From Bacillota bacterium (GTDB taxonomy: Bacteria; Bacillota; Desulfitobacteriia; Desulfitobacteriales; Desulfitobacteriaceae), in assembly GCA_030706025.1 (NCBI GenBank), contig JAUZPJ010000002.1, positions 1-47,680 on the forward strand: DNA of 47,680 bases. Reading direction: 5' to 3'. The position numbers and the translations under genes were made by a program. Within the stretch, counting starts at the first letter, position 1, and each line of letters begins with the position of its first letter. Positions 33,135 to 44,307 of this stretch are shown here, one piece after another. Below the pieces are notes generated by a model. That model saw only the letters and a program-made list of their open reading frames with translations. It was not told where the DNA came from and did not search any database.

Positions 33135-36100
33135 TTAATTTGCCTCCAGGGTCTTAATTGTGCGATATCTTGCCATACCCGTTCCTGCGGGGATCAATTT
33201 ACCGATAATCACGTTTTCCTTTAACCCCAGCAATGGATCGACTTTTCCCTTAATGGCTGCTTCTGTCAGCACACGTGTTGTCTCTTGAAATGATGCCGCT
33301 GAAAGGAAGGAATCTGTGGCCAACGAAGCCTTTGTGATCCCTAATAACACAGGGTGGGCAACTGCTGGTTCTCCACCTCCGGCTATCGCTTGAGCATTCT
33401 CATCTTGGAAGTCAAAGACATCAATCAAACCACCTGGCAGCAATCTGGTGTCGCCAGCATCATCAACTTTTACTTTGCGGAGCATCTGCCGAACCATAAC
33501 TTCAATATGCTTATCGTTGATATCCACCCCTTGAAGGCGATAGACACGTTGGACCTCTCCTAAAAGGTAAACCTGAACCCCACGTTGGCCTTTGACTTTT
33601 AGCATATCATGCGGATTAATGCTACCTTCAGTTAACACATCCCCGGCTTCAACGAACTGTCCTTCTTTTACACTAAGCCGCGAACCGTAAGGAATACTAT
33701 AGATAATATGCTCCTCATTTTCCGTCAAAAGATCGACTTCCCGCCGCCCCTTAACTTCAGTGATCGATACCTTTCCATTAGCTTCCGTGATAATTGCTTG
33801 CCCCTTCGGTTTACGTGCTTCAAAAAGCTCCTCGACACGTGGAAGACCCTGTGTAATGTCATCCCCCGCAACACCACCGGTATGGAATGTACGCATGGTT
33901 AGCTGGGTACCAGGTTCACCGATAGACTGAGCAGCAATAATTCCAACTGCTTCTCCCATTTCAACTGGTCTGCCAGTTGCCAGATTTCGCCCATAGCATT
34001 TCTTACATACCCCATAACGCGAGGTACAAGTAAGAACTGAACGAATGATCGCTGAATCATAGACCTTAGCAATATGGCTGGCCTTCTCTTCAGTTATCTC
34101 ATAATCCGGCGATGCTAACAGTTCCCCTGTCTCTGGATCATGAAGTTCTTCCAGCACAAAACGACCAACGAGGCGATCCACCAAAGGCTCAATAATTTCA
34201 GGACCGTCTTTAATATCTTCTACCATGATGCCTGCTCTAGTTCCGCAATCTTCTTCACGTACGATTACGTCTTGGGAGACATCTACTAAACGACGTGTCA
34301 GATATCCAGAGTCAGCGGTTCTTAAGGCAGTATCCGCAAGTCCTTTCCTCGCACCGTGTGAAGAAATGAAATATTCCAAAACGGTAAGACCTTCCCGGAA
34401 ATTCGCCTTAATAGGCAACTCAATAGTCCGTCCGGACGGGTCTGCCATAAGTCCCCGCATTCCAGCCAATTGCCTTAGCTGTTGAATATTACCACGGGCA
34501 CCCGACGTCGCCATCATGTATACTGGGTTAAACTGATTGAGAGAATCCATCAAGGACTGAGTCACCGTTTTAGTGGCTTTGTCCCAAGTGCCAATAACAA
34601 GGTTATAGCGCTCTTCATCCGTAATTAGACCTCGTCTGAACTGTTGCTCAGTTTTGGCAACTGCAGCGTCAGCATCCGAGAGAATCTGAGTTTTCGCTTC
34701 TGGTACTGTTATATCCGTCAAACCAACGGTCATTCCTGCCCGTGTTGAAAATTTGAACCCTTGACTTTTTAGACCATCCAACAATTTAGCCGTTGCTGCA
34801 TAACCACAAATGCGATACGTTTTAGCAACAATATCTCCAAGACCTTTTTTGCCTACAACTTCATTGAAATAACCAATTTCGGGTGGAATTACAGAGTTGA
34901 AAATCAAACGGCCTACGGTCGTTTCCAAGAGTTCACCGTTTCGGAGCACCTTGATACTGGCTTGTAAATGTACCTCTTTAGTATCATAGGCTAAAACAGC
35001 CTCATCATAGTCCTTAAATATCTTGCCTTCTCCAAAAGCCCCTGGGCGATCCATGGTTAAGTAATAGGATCCCAAAACCATATCCTGAGTTGGCGTTTGC
35101 ACTGGCCGTCCGTCTTTAGGATTCAGGATATTATGTGACGCTAACATTAACAATCTCGCTTCCGACTGAGCTTCGGCAGACAAAGGAACGTGAACAGCCA
35201 TTTGGTCCCCATCGAAGTCAGCGTTATAAGCTGTACAAACTAAGGGATGGATTTGTAAAGCACGACCTTCTACTAAAATCGGCTCAAAGGCCTGAATTCC
35301 CAAACGATGGAGAGTTGGTGCCCGGTTCAGCAGGACAGGATGATCCATAATAACTTCTTCGAGAACATCCCATACTTCAGGACGAACCCGTTCAACCATT
35401 CGCTTAGCACTTTTAATATTGTGAGCATGACCTTCATTAACCAGTTTCTTCATTACGAACGGCTTAAACAGTTCCAAGGCCATTTCCTTTGGCAGCCCAC
35501 ACTGATGAAGATTGAGATTAGGTCCTACTACAATAACAGAACGACCGGAATAATCGACCCGCTTACCCAAAAGATTCTGTCTAAAGCGTCCTTGTTTTCC
35601 CTTGAGCATATCACTAAGAGACTTGAGAGGACGATTTCCAGGACCTGTCACTGGACGACCTCGACGACCATTATCAATCAAGGCGTCGACCGCCTCTTGG
35701 AGCATCCGTTTCTCATTACGCACAATGATGTCTGGAGCACCAAGATCTAAAAGACGCTTCAAGCGGTTATTTCGATTAATTACCCGGCGATAAAGATCAT
35801 TTAGATCAGAAGTAGCAAACCGACCTCCATCCAGTTGGACCATGGGGCGTAATTCCGGTGGAATTACGGGAACAACATCCATAATCATCCATTCCGGACG
35901 GTTTCCTGAACTTTCAAAAGCCTCTACAACCTCGAGACGGCGAATAGCCCGTATTTTTCGTTGTCCAGATACTTCTTTTAGCTCAGCTCGGAGTTCGTCA
36001 TTGAGTTTTTCTAGGTCCATCTCCTCAAGCAAGAGTTTTACTGCCTCTGCGCCCATGCTGGCCTGAAAACGATTTCCGTATTTATCACGGTACTCGCGAT

Positions 36101-36563
36101 ATTCAGTTTCAGTCAAAAGTTGCTTTTTCATTAAGGAAGTATCGCCAGCATCAGTAACAATATAGGAGACAAAATATAAAACCTTTTCTAAAGCCCGAGG
36201 AGACATGTCCAAGAGCAAGCCCATTCGGCTAGGAATTCCTTTAAAATACCAAATATGAGACACTGGTGCTGCGAGTACAATATGACCCATTCGCTCACGC
36301 CGAACTTTAGAACGCGTCACCTCTACCCCACAACGATCGCAGACAATTCCCTTATATCGTACACGTTTATATTTTCCGCAGTGGCATTCCCAATCTCGAG
36401 TTGGACCAAAAATCTTTTCACAAAATAAACCTTCCCGTTCCGGCTTTAAGGTCCTGTAGTTAATTGTCTCAGGTTTCTTAACTTCTCCAAACGACCACTC
36501 ACGTATCATATCCGGAGAAGCTAATCCAATGCGCATGCGGTCGAAGTTATTGACGTCTAGCAA
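33135..36563 (-). CDS. rpoC: RNA polymerase beta' subunit
   Basis: [15 protein letters not shown] active site; [20 protein letters not shown] zinc finger. Confidence 0.99.
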   Translation of the reverse strand: MLDVNNFDRMRIGLASPDMIREWSFGEVKKPETINYRTLKPEREGLFCEKIFGPTRDWECHCGKYKRVRYKGIVCDRCGVEVTRSKVRRERMGHIVLAAPVSHIWYFKGIPSRMGLLLDMSPRALEKVLYFVSYIVTDAGDTSLMKKQLLTETEYREYRDKYGNRFQASMGAEAVKLLLEEMDLEKLNDELRAELKEVSGQRKIRAIRRLEVVEAFESSGNRPEWMIMDVVPVIPPELRPMVQLDGGRFATSDLNDLYRRVINRNNRLKRLLDLGAPDIIVRNEKRMLQEAVDALIDNGRRGRPVTGPGNRPLKSLSDMLKGKQGRFRQNLLGKRVDYSGRSVIVVGPNLNLHQCGLPKEMALELFKPFVMKKLVNEGHAHNIKSAKRMVERVRPEVWDVLEEVIMDHPVLLNRAPTLHRLGIQAFEPILVEGRALQIHPLVCTAYNADFDGDQMAVHVPLSAEAQSEARLLMLASHNILNPKDGRPVQTPTQDMVLGSYYLTMDRPGAFGEGKIFKDYDEAVLAYDTKEVHLQASIKVLRNGELLETTVGRLIFNSVIPPEIGYFNEVVGKKGLGDIVAKTYRICGYAATAKLLDGLKSQGFKFSTRAGMTVGLTDITVPEAKTQILSDADAAVAKTEQQFRRGLITDEERYNLVIGTWDKATKTVTQSLMDSLNQFNPVYMMATSGARGNIQQLRQLAGMRGLMADPSGRTIELPIKANFREGLTVLEYFISSHGARKGLADTALRTADSGYLTRRLVDVSQDVIVREEDCGTRAGIMVEDIKDGPEIIEPLVDRLVGRFVLEELHDPETGELLASPDYEITEEKASHIAKVYDSAIIRSVLTCTSRYGVCKKCYGRNLATGRPVEMGEAVGIIAAQSIGEPGTQLTMRTFHTGGVAGDDITQGLPRVEELFEARKPKGQAIITEANGKVSITEVKGRREVDLLTENEEHIIYSIPYGSRLSVKEGQFVEAGDVLTEGSINPHDMLKVKGQRGVQVYLLGEVQRVYRLQGVDINDKHIEVMVRQMLRKVKVDDAGDTRLLPGGLIDVFDFQDENAQAIAGGGEPAVAHPVLLGITKASLATDSFLSAASFQETTRVLTEAAIKGKVDPLLGLKENVIIGKLIPAGTGMARYRTIKTLEAN

Positions 36564-36590
36564 TCCTTATCGCTCCTTTCGCCCGGGGGA

Positions 36591-39500
36591 CTATTTAAGA
36601 TCGCCAAGATCCATATCTTCTTCCTCAAGGACTTCCTCATTTAGTTCATCGAGCGGATCTTCTTCGTCGATTATGAGTTCCTCGTCGTCCTTATCGTCTT
36701 TATCGTCCATATGAACGCGAGTCGTCGGAGGCGGAAGTTCTTCGTGCATATCAATGCCCAGTTCTTTGGCAGTTTCTGTGATATCCTCGTCAGTATCATG
36801 AATCTCAATTTCCTGATCATCAGCTGACAAGACTCTGACATCTAGTCCAAGGCTCTGCATTTCTTTAATCAGTACTTTAAAGGATTCGGGGATTCCAGGT
36901 TCCGGAATATTTTCGCCTTTGACGATCGCTTCGTATGTCTTCACGCGGCCAACAACATCGTCGGATTTTACCGTGAGAATTTCTTGCAACGTATAAGCAG
37001 CACCATAAGCTTCCAAAGCCCAAACTTCCATTTCCCCAAAACGCTGTCCCCCAAATTGTGCCTTACCACCTAAGGGCTGCTGGGTCACAAGCGAGTATGG
37101 TCCCGTGGAACGAGCATGAATCTTATCGTCAACTAAATGGTGAAGTTTAAGCACATACATATAACCAACTGTAATCTTAGCGTCAAAGGGCTCTCCAGTA
37201 CGTCCGTCATACAGCACAGTCTTCCCGTCGCGAGGACGTCCAGCCTTTTCCAAGGTCTCAAAAATATCGCTTTCTGTTGCTCCATCGAAAACTGGCGTTG
37301 CGACGCGAATCCCTAAGCTCTTCGCGGCCCATCCTAAGTGAGTCTCCAAAACTTGACCGATATTCATCCGAGAAGGAACACCTAAAGGATTGAGAACAAT
37401 TTCAATGGGCGTGCCATCGGGCATAAAAGGCATATCTTCTTGACGCATAATGCGGGAAATAACCCCTTTGTTTCCATGGCGGCCGGCCACTTTGTCACCG
37501 ACGGAGATTTTCCGTTTTTGAGCAATGTAGACACGTACAAGTTCATTGACCCCCGGAGATAATTCATCCCCATTTTCGCGAGTGAATACTTTTACATCTA
37601 CAATTTTACCTGCTTCTCCATGAGGCACGCGCAATGAGGTATCCCTCACCTCACGTGCCTTCTCTCCGAAGATAGCACGCAAGAGGCGCTCTTCAGCCGT
37701 TAGTTCGGTCTCACCCTTGGGAGTGACTTTACCGACTAATATATCGCCGGGCCGAACTTCCGCACCGATTCGGATAATACCACGCTCATCAAGATCCTTT
37801 AAGACATCTTCTCCCACATTGGGAATGTCACGGGTAATTTCCTCCGGTCCAAGCTTTGTGTCACGGGCATCCGATTCATACTCTTCAATATGAATGGACG
37901 TATAATAATCCTCTCGGATTAGTTTTTCATTAATGAGAATAGCATCCTCATAGTTATACCCTTCCCAAGTCATGAAAGCCACTAGGACATTATGTCCCAA
38001 AGCAAGCTCCCCATGATCGGTAGAAGGTCCATCAGCAACAATCTGGCTAGCTTCGACTCGCTCACCTTTCATGACAATCGGTCTTTGGTTAATACACGTA
38101 CCCTGGTTAGAACGCAGATATTTTAGTAGTTTATGTTTCTCAGTGGTTCCATCGTCATGTCGCACGATGATTTCGTCCGCTGTTGCTCTTTCGACTACAC
38201 CAGCTTGTTTAGTAACTGCACAAACACCAGAATCCTTTGCTGCTTTATATTCCATCCCGGTCCCAACATAGGGGGAATCTGTTCGCAAAAGGGGTACGGC
38301 TTGCCGCTGCATGTTAGAGCCCATCAAAGCCCTGTTCGCATCGTCGTGTTCTAGGAAGGGAATAAGGGCAGTGGCAATCGATACCATTTGTTTAGGAGAA
38401 ACGTCCATGTAATCAACTTGACTCGGTGATACATGCACAAAATCCGGACCATGACGTCCATCAATTTTCTCCCCTAAAAACTTTCCGGTCTCGTCAAGGG
38501 GGGCATTAGCCTGACCGACAACATATCGTTCCTCTTCGTCAGCGGTTAAGTAGTGAATCTCATCTGTAACTCGACCATTCTCTTTATCCACTCTACGGTA
38601 TGGTGCTTCAATAAAGCCATAAGGGTTAATGCGTCCAAACGTCGCTAAAGAACCAATCAAACCAATGTTCGGACCTTCAGGAGTCTCTACCGGACACATT
38701 CTCCCATAGTGGGAAAAGTGAACGTCACGCACTTCAAACCCTGCGCGCTCCCTGCTCAATCCTCCCGGTCCTAATGCGCTTAGACGTCGTTTATGTGTTA
38801 ACTCAGCCAAGGGATTTGTTTGATCCATAAACTGTGATAACTGACTGCTGCCAAAAAACTCCTTGATTGCAGCTACGACAGGCCGGATATTAATTAAGAC
38901 CTGAGGCGTAATCACTTCAACGTCTTGAATTGTCATCCGTTCGCGGACAACACGTTCCATTCGCGACAAACCTATACGGAACTGATTCTGAAGAAGTTCT
39001 CCCACCGAGCGAAGTCGTCGATTTCCTAGATGATCGATATCATCCCTATGCCCTTCGCCTTCCATCAAGGCAAGCATCCGTCTAACGCTAGCTATAATAT
39101 CTCCGCGGGTCAAATGTCGAACCTCCATCGGAGGCAAATCGTCAGCATTTTGGTAGTCTTTTAGTTTTTTATTCAGTTTATACCGTCCAACTTTGGCAAG
39201 ATCGTAGCGTTTAGCATCGAAGAATAGCGCTTCCAACAATGAGCGCGCACTATCGACAGTCGGAGGTTCTCCAGGCCTTAGCCTTTTATAAATCTCCACT
39301 AACGCTTCCTCAGTAGATTCTGAATTGTCTCTCTCTAGAGTTGCGCGGATAAATTCGTTATCATTGAACAACTCAAGAATCTGACCGTTACTAGCATATC
39401 CTAAGGCACGAATTAAAACAGTACCGGGTAATTTTCGAGTACGATCAACTCGGACAAAAATATTATCGTTAATATCTGTTTCAAATTCTAACCAAGCTCC

Positions 39501-39992
39501 ACGATTTGGGATAACTGTTGCACCATAGAGTTTCTTGCCGCTTGGATCGATCTGTTCTGCATAATACACCCCGGGCGAGCGTACAAGTTGGCTTACAATA
39601 ACACGTTCAGCACCATTAATAATGAACGTACCTTTGTCTGTCATCAACGGGAAATCTCCCATAAAGACTTCCTGTTCTTTGACCTCTCCTGTTTCCTTGT
39701 TGATCAGGCGAACCTTTACGCGCAGCGGCGCAGCAAAGGTTACATCACGTTCTTTACACTCCTCAACCTGATATTTAGCTTCTCCTAAGCTATAGTCAAT
39801 AAATTCCAGAACAAGATTGCCTGTGAAGTCTTGAATCGGCGAGATATCGCGAAACATATCTCGTAGCCCTTCATCAAGAAACCATCGATAGGAGTTTTGC
39901 TGAATTTCGATCAAATTTGGCATGTCGAGGACTTCTCGAATTCTGGAGTAGCTCCAGCGCTCCCGTCTCCCAACCTTTACAGGATAGAACAT
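36591..39992 (-). CDS. rpoB: RNA polymerase beta subunit
   Basis: [68 protein letters not shown]. Confidence 0.99.
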   Translation of the reverse strand: MFYPVKVGRRERWSYSRIREVLDMPNLIEIQQNSYRWFLDEGLRDMFRDISPIQDFTGNLVLEFIDYSLGEAKYQVEECKERDVTFAAPLRVKVRLINKETGEVKEQEVFMGDFPLMTDKGTFIINGAERVIVSQLVRSPGVYYAEQIDPSGKKLYGATVIPNRGAWLEFETDINDNIFVRVDRTRKLPGTVLIRALGYASNGQILELFNDNEFIRATLERDNSESTEEALVEIYKRLRPGEPPTVDSARSLLEALFFDAKRYDLAKVGRYKLNKKLKDYQNADDLPPMEVRHLTRGDIIASVRRMLALMEGEGHRDDIDHLGNRRLRSVGELLQNQFRIGLSRMERVVRERMTIQDVEVITPQVLINIRPVVAAIKEFFGSSQLSQFMDQTNPLAELTHKRRLSALGPGGLSRERAGFEVRDVHFSHYGRMCPVETPEGPNIGLIGSLATFGRINPYGFIEAPYRRVDKENGRVTDEIHYLTADEEERYVVGQANAPLDETGKFLGEKIDGRHGPDFVHVSPSQVDYMDVSPKQMVSIATALIPFLEHDDANRALMGSNMQRQAVPLLRTDSPYVGTGMEYKAAKDSGVCAVTKQAGVVERATADEIIVRHDDGTTEKHKLLKYLRSNQGTCINQRPIVMKGERVEASQIVADGPSTDHGELALGHNVLVAFMTWEGYNYEDAILINEKLIREDYYTSIHIEEYESDARDTKLGPEEITRDIPNVGEDVLKDLDERGIIRIGAEVRPGDILVGKVTPKGETELTAEERLLRAIFGEKAREVRDTSLRVPHGEAGKIVDVKVFTRENGDELSPGVNELVRVYIAQKRKISVGDKVAGRHGNKGVISRIMRQEDMPFMPDGTPIEIVLNPLGVPSRMNIGQVLETHLGWAAKSLGIRVATPVFDGATESDIFETLEKAGRPRDGKTVLYDGRTGEPFDAKITVGYMYVLKLHHLVDDKIHARSTGPYSLVTQQPLGGKAQFGGQRFGEMEVWALEAYGAAYTLQEILTVKSDDVVGRVKTYEAIVKGENIPEPGIPESFKVLIKEMQSLGLDVRVLSADDQEIEIHDTDEDITETAKELGIDMHEELPPPTTRVHMDDKDDKDDEELIIDEEDPLDELNEEVLEEEDMDLGDLK

Positions 39993-40209
39993 TTGCGTTT
40001 CACCCCTCAGTGTGGTTTCCTCTTCTTGAGGTCAATATATTGACATATACAGCCAAAAGCAAGGCCTTTTAAAAAAACCTCGCTTTACTGTCTATGGTGT
40101 TATCTTTGCTGAAAATTCAAAATTGTTTCTCCTTATAGTACAATGCTTACAAATTATTACCATAGCATGGGCATATTAAGTAATAAATTCCAGTTATGTA
40201 TGGTAACAT
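39993..40209 (-). other. Long rpoB 5' leader with inverted repeats
   Basis: About 215 nt from promoter to rpoB ATG; TTACCATA/TATGGTAA, AAAGCGAGG/CCTTGCTTT and palindrome GTCAATATATTGAC (40031-40044). Confidence 0.55.
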
Positions 40210-40215
40210 TTATAA

Positions 40216-40244
40216 AGTATAACAAAATCAAAATACGTTGTCAA
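40216..40244 (-). promoter_or_regulatory. rpoBC promoter (TTGACA-17-TATACT)
   Basis: Perfect -35, 5/6 -10, 17-nt spacer on the minus strand. Confidence 0.88.
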
Positions 40245-40323
40245 GTAATACTTTTCGTATTGCTTTCCAAATTGTTGTGACATAATTTTGTCCTGATCGT
40301 GTATTTTGTTTCTATCATAATTA

Positions 40324-40355
40324 AAGAAGGTACCCCCACGAGGGAGTACCTTCTT
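40324..40355 (-). terminator. Terminator after rplL
   Basis: Minus strand AAGAAGGTACTCCCTCGTGGGGGTACCTTCTT, then TTAATT. Confidence 0.75.
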
Positions 40356-40369
40356 GGTTTTTCCAGCTA

Positions 40370-40744
40370 TTATTTAACTGTGACTGTTGCTCCAGCTTCA
40401 GCTAATTTTGCTTTTAAAGCTTCTGCTTCGTCCTTAGAAACTTTTTCTTTAACAGGTTTTGGTGCATTATCTACGAGATCTTTTGCTTCTTTGAGGCCCA
40501 AGCCTGTTGCTTCACGAACCACTTTAATAACGGCAATTTTAGTAGCGCCGCAATTATCAAGGATTACATCAAACTCAGTTTTTTCTTCAGCTGCTTCAGC
40601 AACAGGAGCTGCAGCCGCACTAGCAACAGCTACAGGAGCAGCTGCGCTTACACCAAATTCAGTTTCAAAAGCTTTTACGAGTTCAGCTAATTCGAGGACA
40701 GTTAAACCTTTTACGGATTCAAGAATTTCATTTACTTTAGACAT
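40370..40744 (-). CDS. rplL: 50S ribosomal protein L7/L12
   Basis: [32 protein letters not shown]...[10 protein letters not shown]-terminal [13 protein letters not shown]. Confidence 0.98.
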   Translation of the reverse strand: MSKVNEILESVKGLTVLELAELVKAFETEFGVSAAAPVAVASAAAAPVAEAAEEKTEFDVILDNCGATKIAVIKVVREATGLGLKEAKDLVDNAPKPVKEKVSKDEAEALKAKLAEAGATVTVK

Positions 40745-40799
40745 TTTATTTCCTCCTTAAAATATGAAAGCTATTTGCTCTTCAATTAATTCTATAAAC

Positions 40800-41327
40800 T
40801 TATTGTGCAGCCTTAAGTTTACGCACTTCTTCGAGTGCGTAACCCATTTTGCGAATAGGTCCTTGAAGTACATTGGCCATACCCGTGAGCGGAGCCTGCA
40901 TCCCGCGCAGAACCATTGCAAGTAGAACTTCACGCGAAGGCAGCTCTGCAAGAGCTTTAACGCCTTCAGGTCCAATTACCTTTCCTTCCACGACTCCAGC
41001 CTTAATCGTAAACGTTTTGAGCTTGTTTTCTTTAGCAAACTCCATTAAAGCTTTAGCCGGAGCGACAGGATCTGTACTGAAAGCAAGTGCTGTCGGTCCA
41101 GAAAGATAGGAATCAAGCCCCTCTACCCCAACTTCATTGGCGGCGCGTTGTACCAGTGTATTTTTCAAAACCCGATATTCTACACCAGCTTTACGCAGCT
41201 TAGCACGCAATGCAGTTGCTTGAGCCACTGTTAAACCACGGTAGTCGGCTAAGACAACTCCAGAAGACTTTTGGAATCTCTCCGTGATTTCCGAGACGAT
41301 TTGACTTTTTTCTTCAATATTAAGCAT
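40800..41327 (-). CDS. rplJ: 50S ribosomal protein L10
   Basis: MLNIEEKSQIVSEITERFQKSSGVVLADYRGLTVAQATALRAKLRKAGVEYRVLKNTL; true start at MLNIEEK. Confidence 0.97.
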   Translation of the reverse strand: MLNIEEKSQIVSEITERFQKSSGVVLADYRGLTVAQATALRAKLRKAGVEYRVLKNTLVQRAANEVGVEGLDSYLSGPTALAFSTDPVAPAKALMEFAKENKLKTFTIKAGVVEGKVIGPEGVKALAELPSREVLLAMVLRGMQAPLTGMANVLQGPIRKMGYALEEVRKLKAAQ

Positions 41328-41344
41328 TCTGTGTGCACCTCCTT

Positions 41345-41500
41345 CCTTCAGATAAACCCAGCAAAAAACCCCCGCGTATGCAGAGGTTAAGAATGCCAAA
41401 TTAATATCTTTCGGCGTACTTCCAACCTCGGCAGGTAATTAAGCCTTGCAGCCCCTGCTTTCTACAGCGGATTTTATTCAATTCTTGGTAAGTCTATCTC
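41345..41500 (-). ncRNA. L10 ribosomal protein leader (r-leader)
   Basis: Minus strand GCTGTAGAAAGCAGGGGC...TTACCTGCCGAGGTTGGAAGTACG...CCTCTGCATACGCGGGGGTTTTTT; matches the known L10 leader pattern, with a terminal attenuator. Confidence 0.88.
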
Positions 41501-41529
41501 TATTGTATACTGTCGGGAGTATACGCTAT

Positions 41530-42222
41530 TTAGACAGCTTTGATAGGGTTGATGCGCACGCCAGGTCCCATGGTCGAGGTCACTGTGACACTCCGCATGT
41601 ATTGTCCCTTGGCTGCTGCAGGTTTAGCCTTAACTAAGACATCCGCCAACGTACGATAGTTTTCCAATAGCTGCTCCACAGTAAATGAAGCTTTTCCGAT
41701 TGGCGCATGAATGATACCGGCCTTTTCCCCACGATATTCAATCTTACCAGCTTTGATTTCTTTGATCGCACGCGTAACATCAGGCGTAACTGTTCCGGTT
41801 TTTGGGTTAGGCATTAATCCTTTTGGTCCGAGAACACGGCCCAATTTACCGACCAATCCCATCATGTCCGGAGTCGCTACGACAACCTCAAAATCAAACC
41901 ATCCTTGTTCAATCTTAGCAATCATATCCTCAGCACCGACAAAGTCCGCTCCAGCTTGTTCGGCTTCTTTAGCCTTATCCCCTTTAGCAAATACTAAAAC
42001 CGAACGGGTTTTACCAGTACCATTAGGGAGCACAACTGCACCACGGATTTGTTGATCCGCATGACGGGTGTCAATACCGAGTTTAAATGCTACTTCAATT
42101 GTCTCATTGAACTTCGCTTTCGCGTTGCTTAGTACGAGTTCAAGGGCTTCCTTGGGTTCGTAGAGTGCATTGCGATCAAATGATTTTACAGCCTCTTGAT
42201 ATCTCTTTCCTACTTTGGCCAT
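41530..42222 (-). CDS. rplA: 50S ribosomal protein L1
   Basis: [30 protein letters not shown]...[25 protein letters not shown]; start at MAKVGK. Confidence 0.98.
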   Translation of the reverse strand: MAKVGKRYQEAVKSFDRNALYEPKEALELVLSNAKAKFNETIEVAFKLGIDTRHADQQIRGAVVLPNGTGKTRSVLVFAKGDKAKEAEQAGADFVGAEDMIAKIEQGWFDFEVVVATPDMMGLVGKLGRVLGPKGLMPNPKTGTVTPDVTRAIKEIKAGKIEYRGEKAGIIHAPIGKASFTVEQLLENYRTLADVLVKAKPAAAKGQYMRSVTVTSTMGPGVRINPIKAV

Positions 42223-42236
42223 TCTAATAACCTCCT

Positions 42237-42265
42237 TGTGGTGATGCGGGCTTAGCCCTCCCACA
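42237..42265 (-). promoter_or_regulatory. Putative L1-binding autoregulatory element in the rplA leader
   Basis: Minus strand TGTGG-GAGGGCTAAGCCCGCATCA-CCACA directly upstream of the rplA RBS; resembles the L1 site (stem with asymmetric GGGAG/ATCA loop). Confidence 0.6.
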
Positions 42266-42269
42266 GTCT

Positions 42270-42298
42270 ATTATATACCTAGTCATAAAGCATGTCCG
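42270..42298 (-). promoter_or_regulatory. Promoter between rplK and rplA (CGGACA-17-TATAAT)
   Basis: Perfect -10, 17-nt spacer, 4/6 -35 on the minus strand. Confidence 0.6.
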
Positions 42299-42363
42299 TT
42301 TGAGCAGTACAAGTACTGCCTTGCTGTCACCTTAGCGAATGCCACGCGCCAGCTAAGTCTTCC

Positions 42364-42792
42364 TTATCCCTCGACGACATTGATTCCCATACTCCTTGCG
42401 GTACCTTCAATCATTCGCATCGCCGCTTCGATACTCGCTGCATTCAGGTCCTTCATCTTAATGTCCGCAATTTCACGCACTTTAGATTTAGGGACTGACG
42501 CAACTTTTTTACGATTCGGTTCTGACGAGCCTGAATTGATGTTAGCCGCCTTCTTAAGCAGCACAGCTGCTGGCGGAGTTTTTGTAATAAAGGTAAAGGA
42601 GCGATCCTCATAGACAGTTATCTCCACAGGGATAATAAGCCCTGCTTGATCCTTTGTGCGCTCATTGTACTCTTTGCAGAAGCCCATAATGTTAACTCCA
42701 TGCTGACCAAGAGCTGGACCAACCGGAGGTGCCGGTGTAGCTTTCCCTGCCGTAATCGCCAATTTAACCAACCCAATTACTTTTTTCGCCAT
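42364..42792 (-). CDS. rplK: 50S ribosomal protein L11
   Basis: [35 protein letters not shown]. Confidence 0.98.
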   Translation of the reverse strand: MAKKVIGLVKLAITAGKATPAPPVGPALGQHGVNIMGFCKEYNERTKDQAGLIIPVEITVYEDRSFTFITKTPPAAVLLKKAANINSGSSEPNRKKVASVPKSKVREIADIKMKDLNAASIEAAMRMIEGTARSMGINVVEG

Positions 42793-42828
42793 TTATTTTT
42801 ACACCTCCTTGTTAGGATATCCTCATTA

Positions 42829-43356
42829 TTAGTCAAGTTTTTGGACTTGTGAAAATTCCAGCTCAACCGGTGTCTCTCTACCAAACATCGACACTTCGAC
42901 CCGCAGTTTACCTTTATCTGCAAGAATCTCTCGAACCACTCCAACAAAGTCCTTAAACGGTCCAGCCGTAACTTGAACACTCTGATTGATCTCAAAGTCA
43001 ACCCGTGTGTGAACCTCATCCATTCCCATTTGCTGTAGTATCTTGACAACTTCGTCATCCAGCAAAGGAATCGGTTTCGTTCCAGTGCCAACAAACCCAG
43101 TAACACCAGGCGTATTACGCACAACATACCAAGAATCGTCAGTCATTTCCATTTCCACAAGAACATATCCCGGATACACCTTGCGTTTGGCAATCTTCTG
43201 TTTTCCGCCTTTGAACTCAATTTCGTCTTCCATAGGAACAAGTACGCGGAAAATCTTTTCTTCCATGTTCATGGATTCGACTCTTTTTTCGAGGTTCATT
43301 TTAACTTTGTTTTCATAGCCAGAATAAGTGTGTATAACATACCAGTTTTTCGCCAT
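42829..43356 (-). CDS. nusG: Transcription termination/antitermination protein NusG
   Basis: NWYVIHTYSGYENKVKMNLEKR; KOW region VQVTAGPFKDFVGVVREI. Confidence 0.97.
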   Translation of the reverse strand: MAKNWYVIHTYSGYENKVKMNLEKRVESMNMEEKIFRVLVPMEDEIEFKGGKQKIAKRKVYPGYVLVEMEMTDDSWYVVRNTPGVTGFVGTGTKPIPLLDDEVVKILQQMGMDEVHTRVDFEINQSVQVTAGPFKDFVGVVREILADKGKLRVEVSMFGRETPVELEFSQVQKLD

Positions 43357-43399
43357 TTCTCAGGGGACCTCCTCAGGCATTGCCGCGGAAACTCGCAGA

Positions 43400-43624
43400 T
43401 TATGGCACCAGCTTGGTCAAGACCCAACTTAAGCCACTATCAACAAACCACATCAGAATGGACACAATCGCCACCGCAAAAAACACAACCCCAGTGTAAG
43501 TAAGCAGTTGCCTGCGGCTCGGCCAATGAACTTTTTTTAACTCGCTCAAAACCCCTCGGAAATACTCCGACGCCTTATCTGCTTGTCGCTGAGTATTGGC
43601 TGGTTTCTTTAACGCGCCCATCAA
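43400..43624 (-). CDS. secE: Preprotein translocase subunit SecE
   Basis: YFRGVLSELKKVHWPSRRQLLTYTGVVFFAVAIVSILMWFVDSGLSWVL. Confidence 0.95.
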   Translation of the reverse strand: MMGALKKPANTQRQADKASEYFRGVLSELKKVHWPSRRQLLTYTGVVFFAVAIVSILMWFVDSGLSWVLTKLVP

Positions 43625-43701
43625 TTCACATCCTTACGCATCGATGCCATCGATACTGTAACAACGCCTCCTGGCGTTCAGTATAATCTAGTGCAAAAAA
43701 A

Positions 43702-43851
43702 TTACTTAGTTTCCTTATGGAGAGTATGAGTCTTGCAATTCTTGCAATACTTTTGAACTTCCAAGCGATCAGGGTTATTTTTCTTATTTTTCATTGTAGC
43801 ATAGTTACGGTGCTTGCAATCCGTACACGCTAAAATAATGCCAACACGCAT
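43702..43851 (-). CDS. rpmG: 50S ribosomal protein L33 (not on the ORF track)
   Basis: Minus-strand translation [49 protein letters not shown]. Confidence 0.97.
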   Translation of the reverse strand: MRVGIILACTDCKHRNYATMKNKKNNPDRLEVQKYCKNCKTHTLHKETK

Positions 43852-43907
43852 TCACGAACACCTCCCAGACAACGGTAGGACGCTGTATTTTTTCCATTAC
43901 TCGAAGT

Positions 43908-43936
43908 AGTTTATCATAAGTGAAATTTCCTGTCAA
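43908..43936 (-). promoter_or_regulatory. rpmG-secE-nusG promoter (TTGACA-17-TAAACT)
   Basis: Perfect -35, 17-nt spacer on the minus strand. Confidence 0.8.
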
Positions 43937-43952
43937 GGAAATAACTTATAAT

Positions 43953-43974
43953 AAAAAAGACAGCTTCGCTGTCT
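43953..43974 (-). terminator. Terminator after the tRNA genes
   Basis: Minus strand AGACAGCGAAGCTGTCTTTTTT. Confidence 0.9.
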
Positions 43975-43983
43975 GGTCAAACT

Positions 43984-44058
<75 letters not shown>

Positions 44059-44131
44059 ATGTAGATCAATTCAATTGACGCAAGTCATTAATTGCTCACG
44101 GCGACCTGAGCTTCAGGTGTAAGGATACAAA

Positions 44132-44207
44132 TGGAGCCAACGAAGGGACTCGAACCCGCAACCTGCTGATTACAAATCAGCTGCTCTACCAATTGAGCTA
44201 CGTTGGC
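44132..44207 (-). tRNA. tRNA-Thr (TGT)
   Basis: Minus strand GCCAACGTAGCTCAATTGGTAGAGCAGCTGATTTGTAATCAGCAGGTTGCGGGTTCGAGTCCCTTCGTTGGCTCCA; anticodon TGT; CCA encoded. Confidence 0.95.
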
Positions 44208-44307
44208 ATATTTACCAGCTACATCTCCGCGCCCTAGGCACTTGTAGAGTATACCACTTCTCTATTTGCTTTGCAAGTCTTTAATTCTTATGATAGCCTA
44301 TGTAAAA

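Noticed and set aside
41345-41500. Structured RNA before rplJ as a possible new leader
   Set aside because: It matches the already described L10 leader, so it is listed only as a feature.
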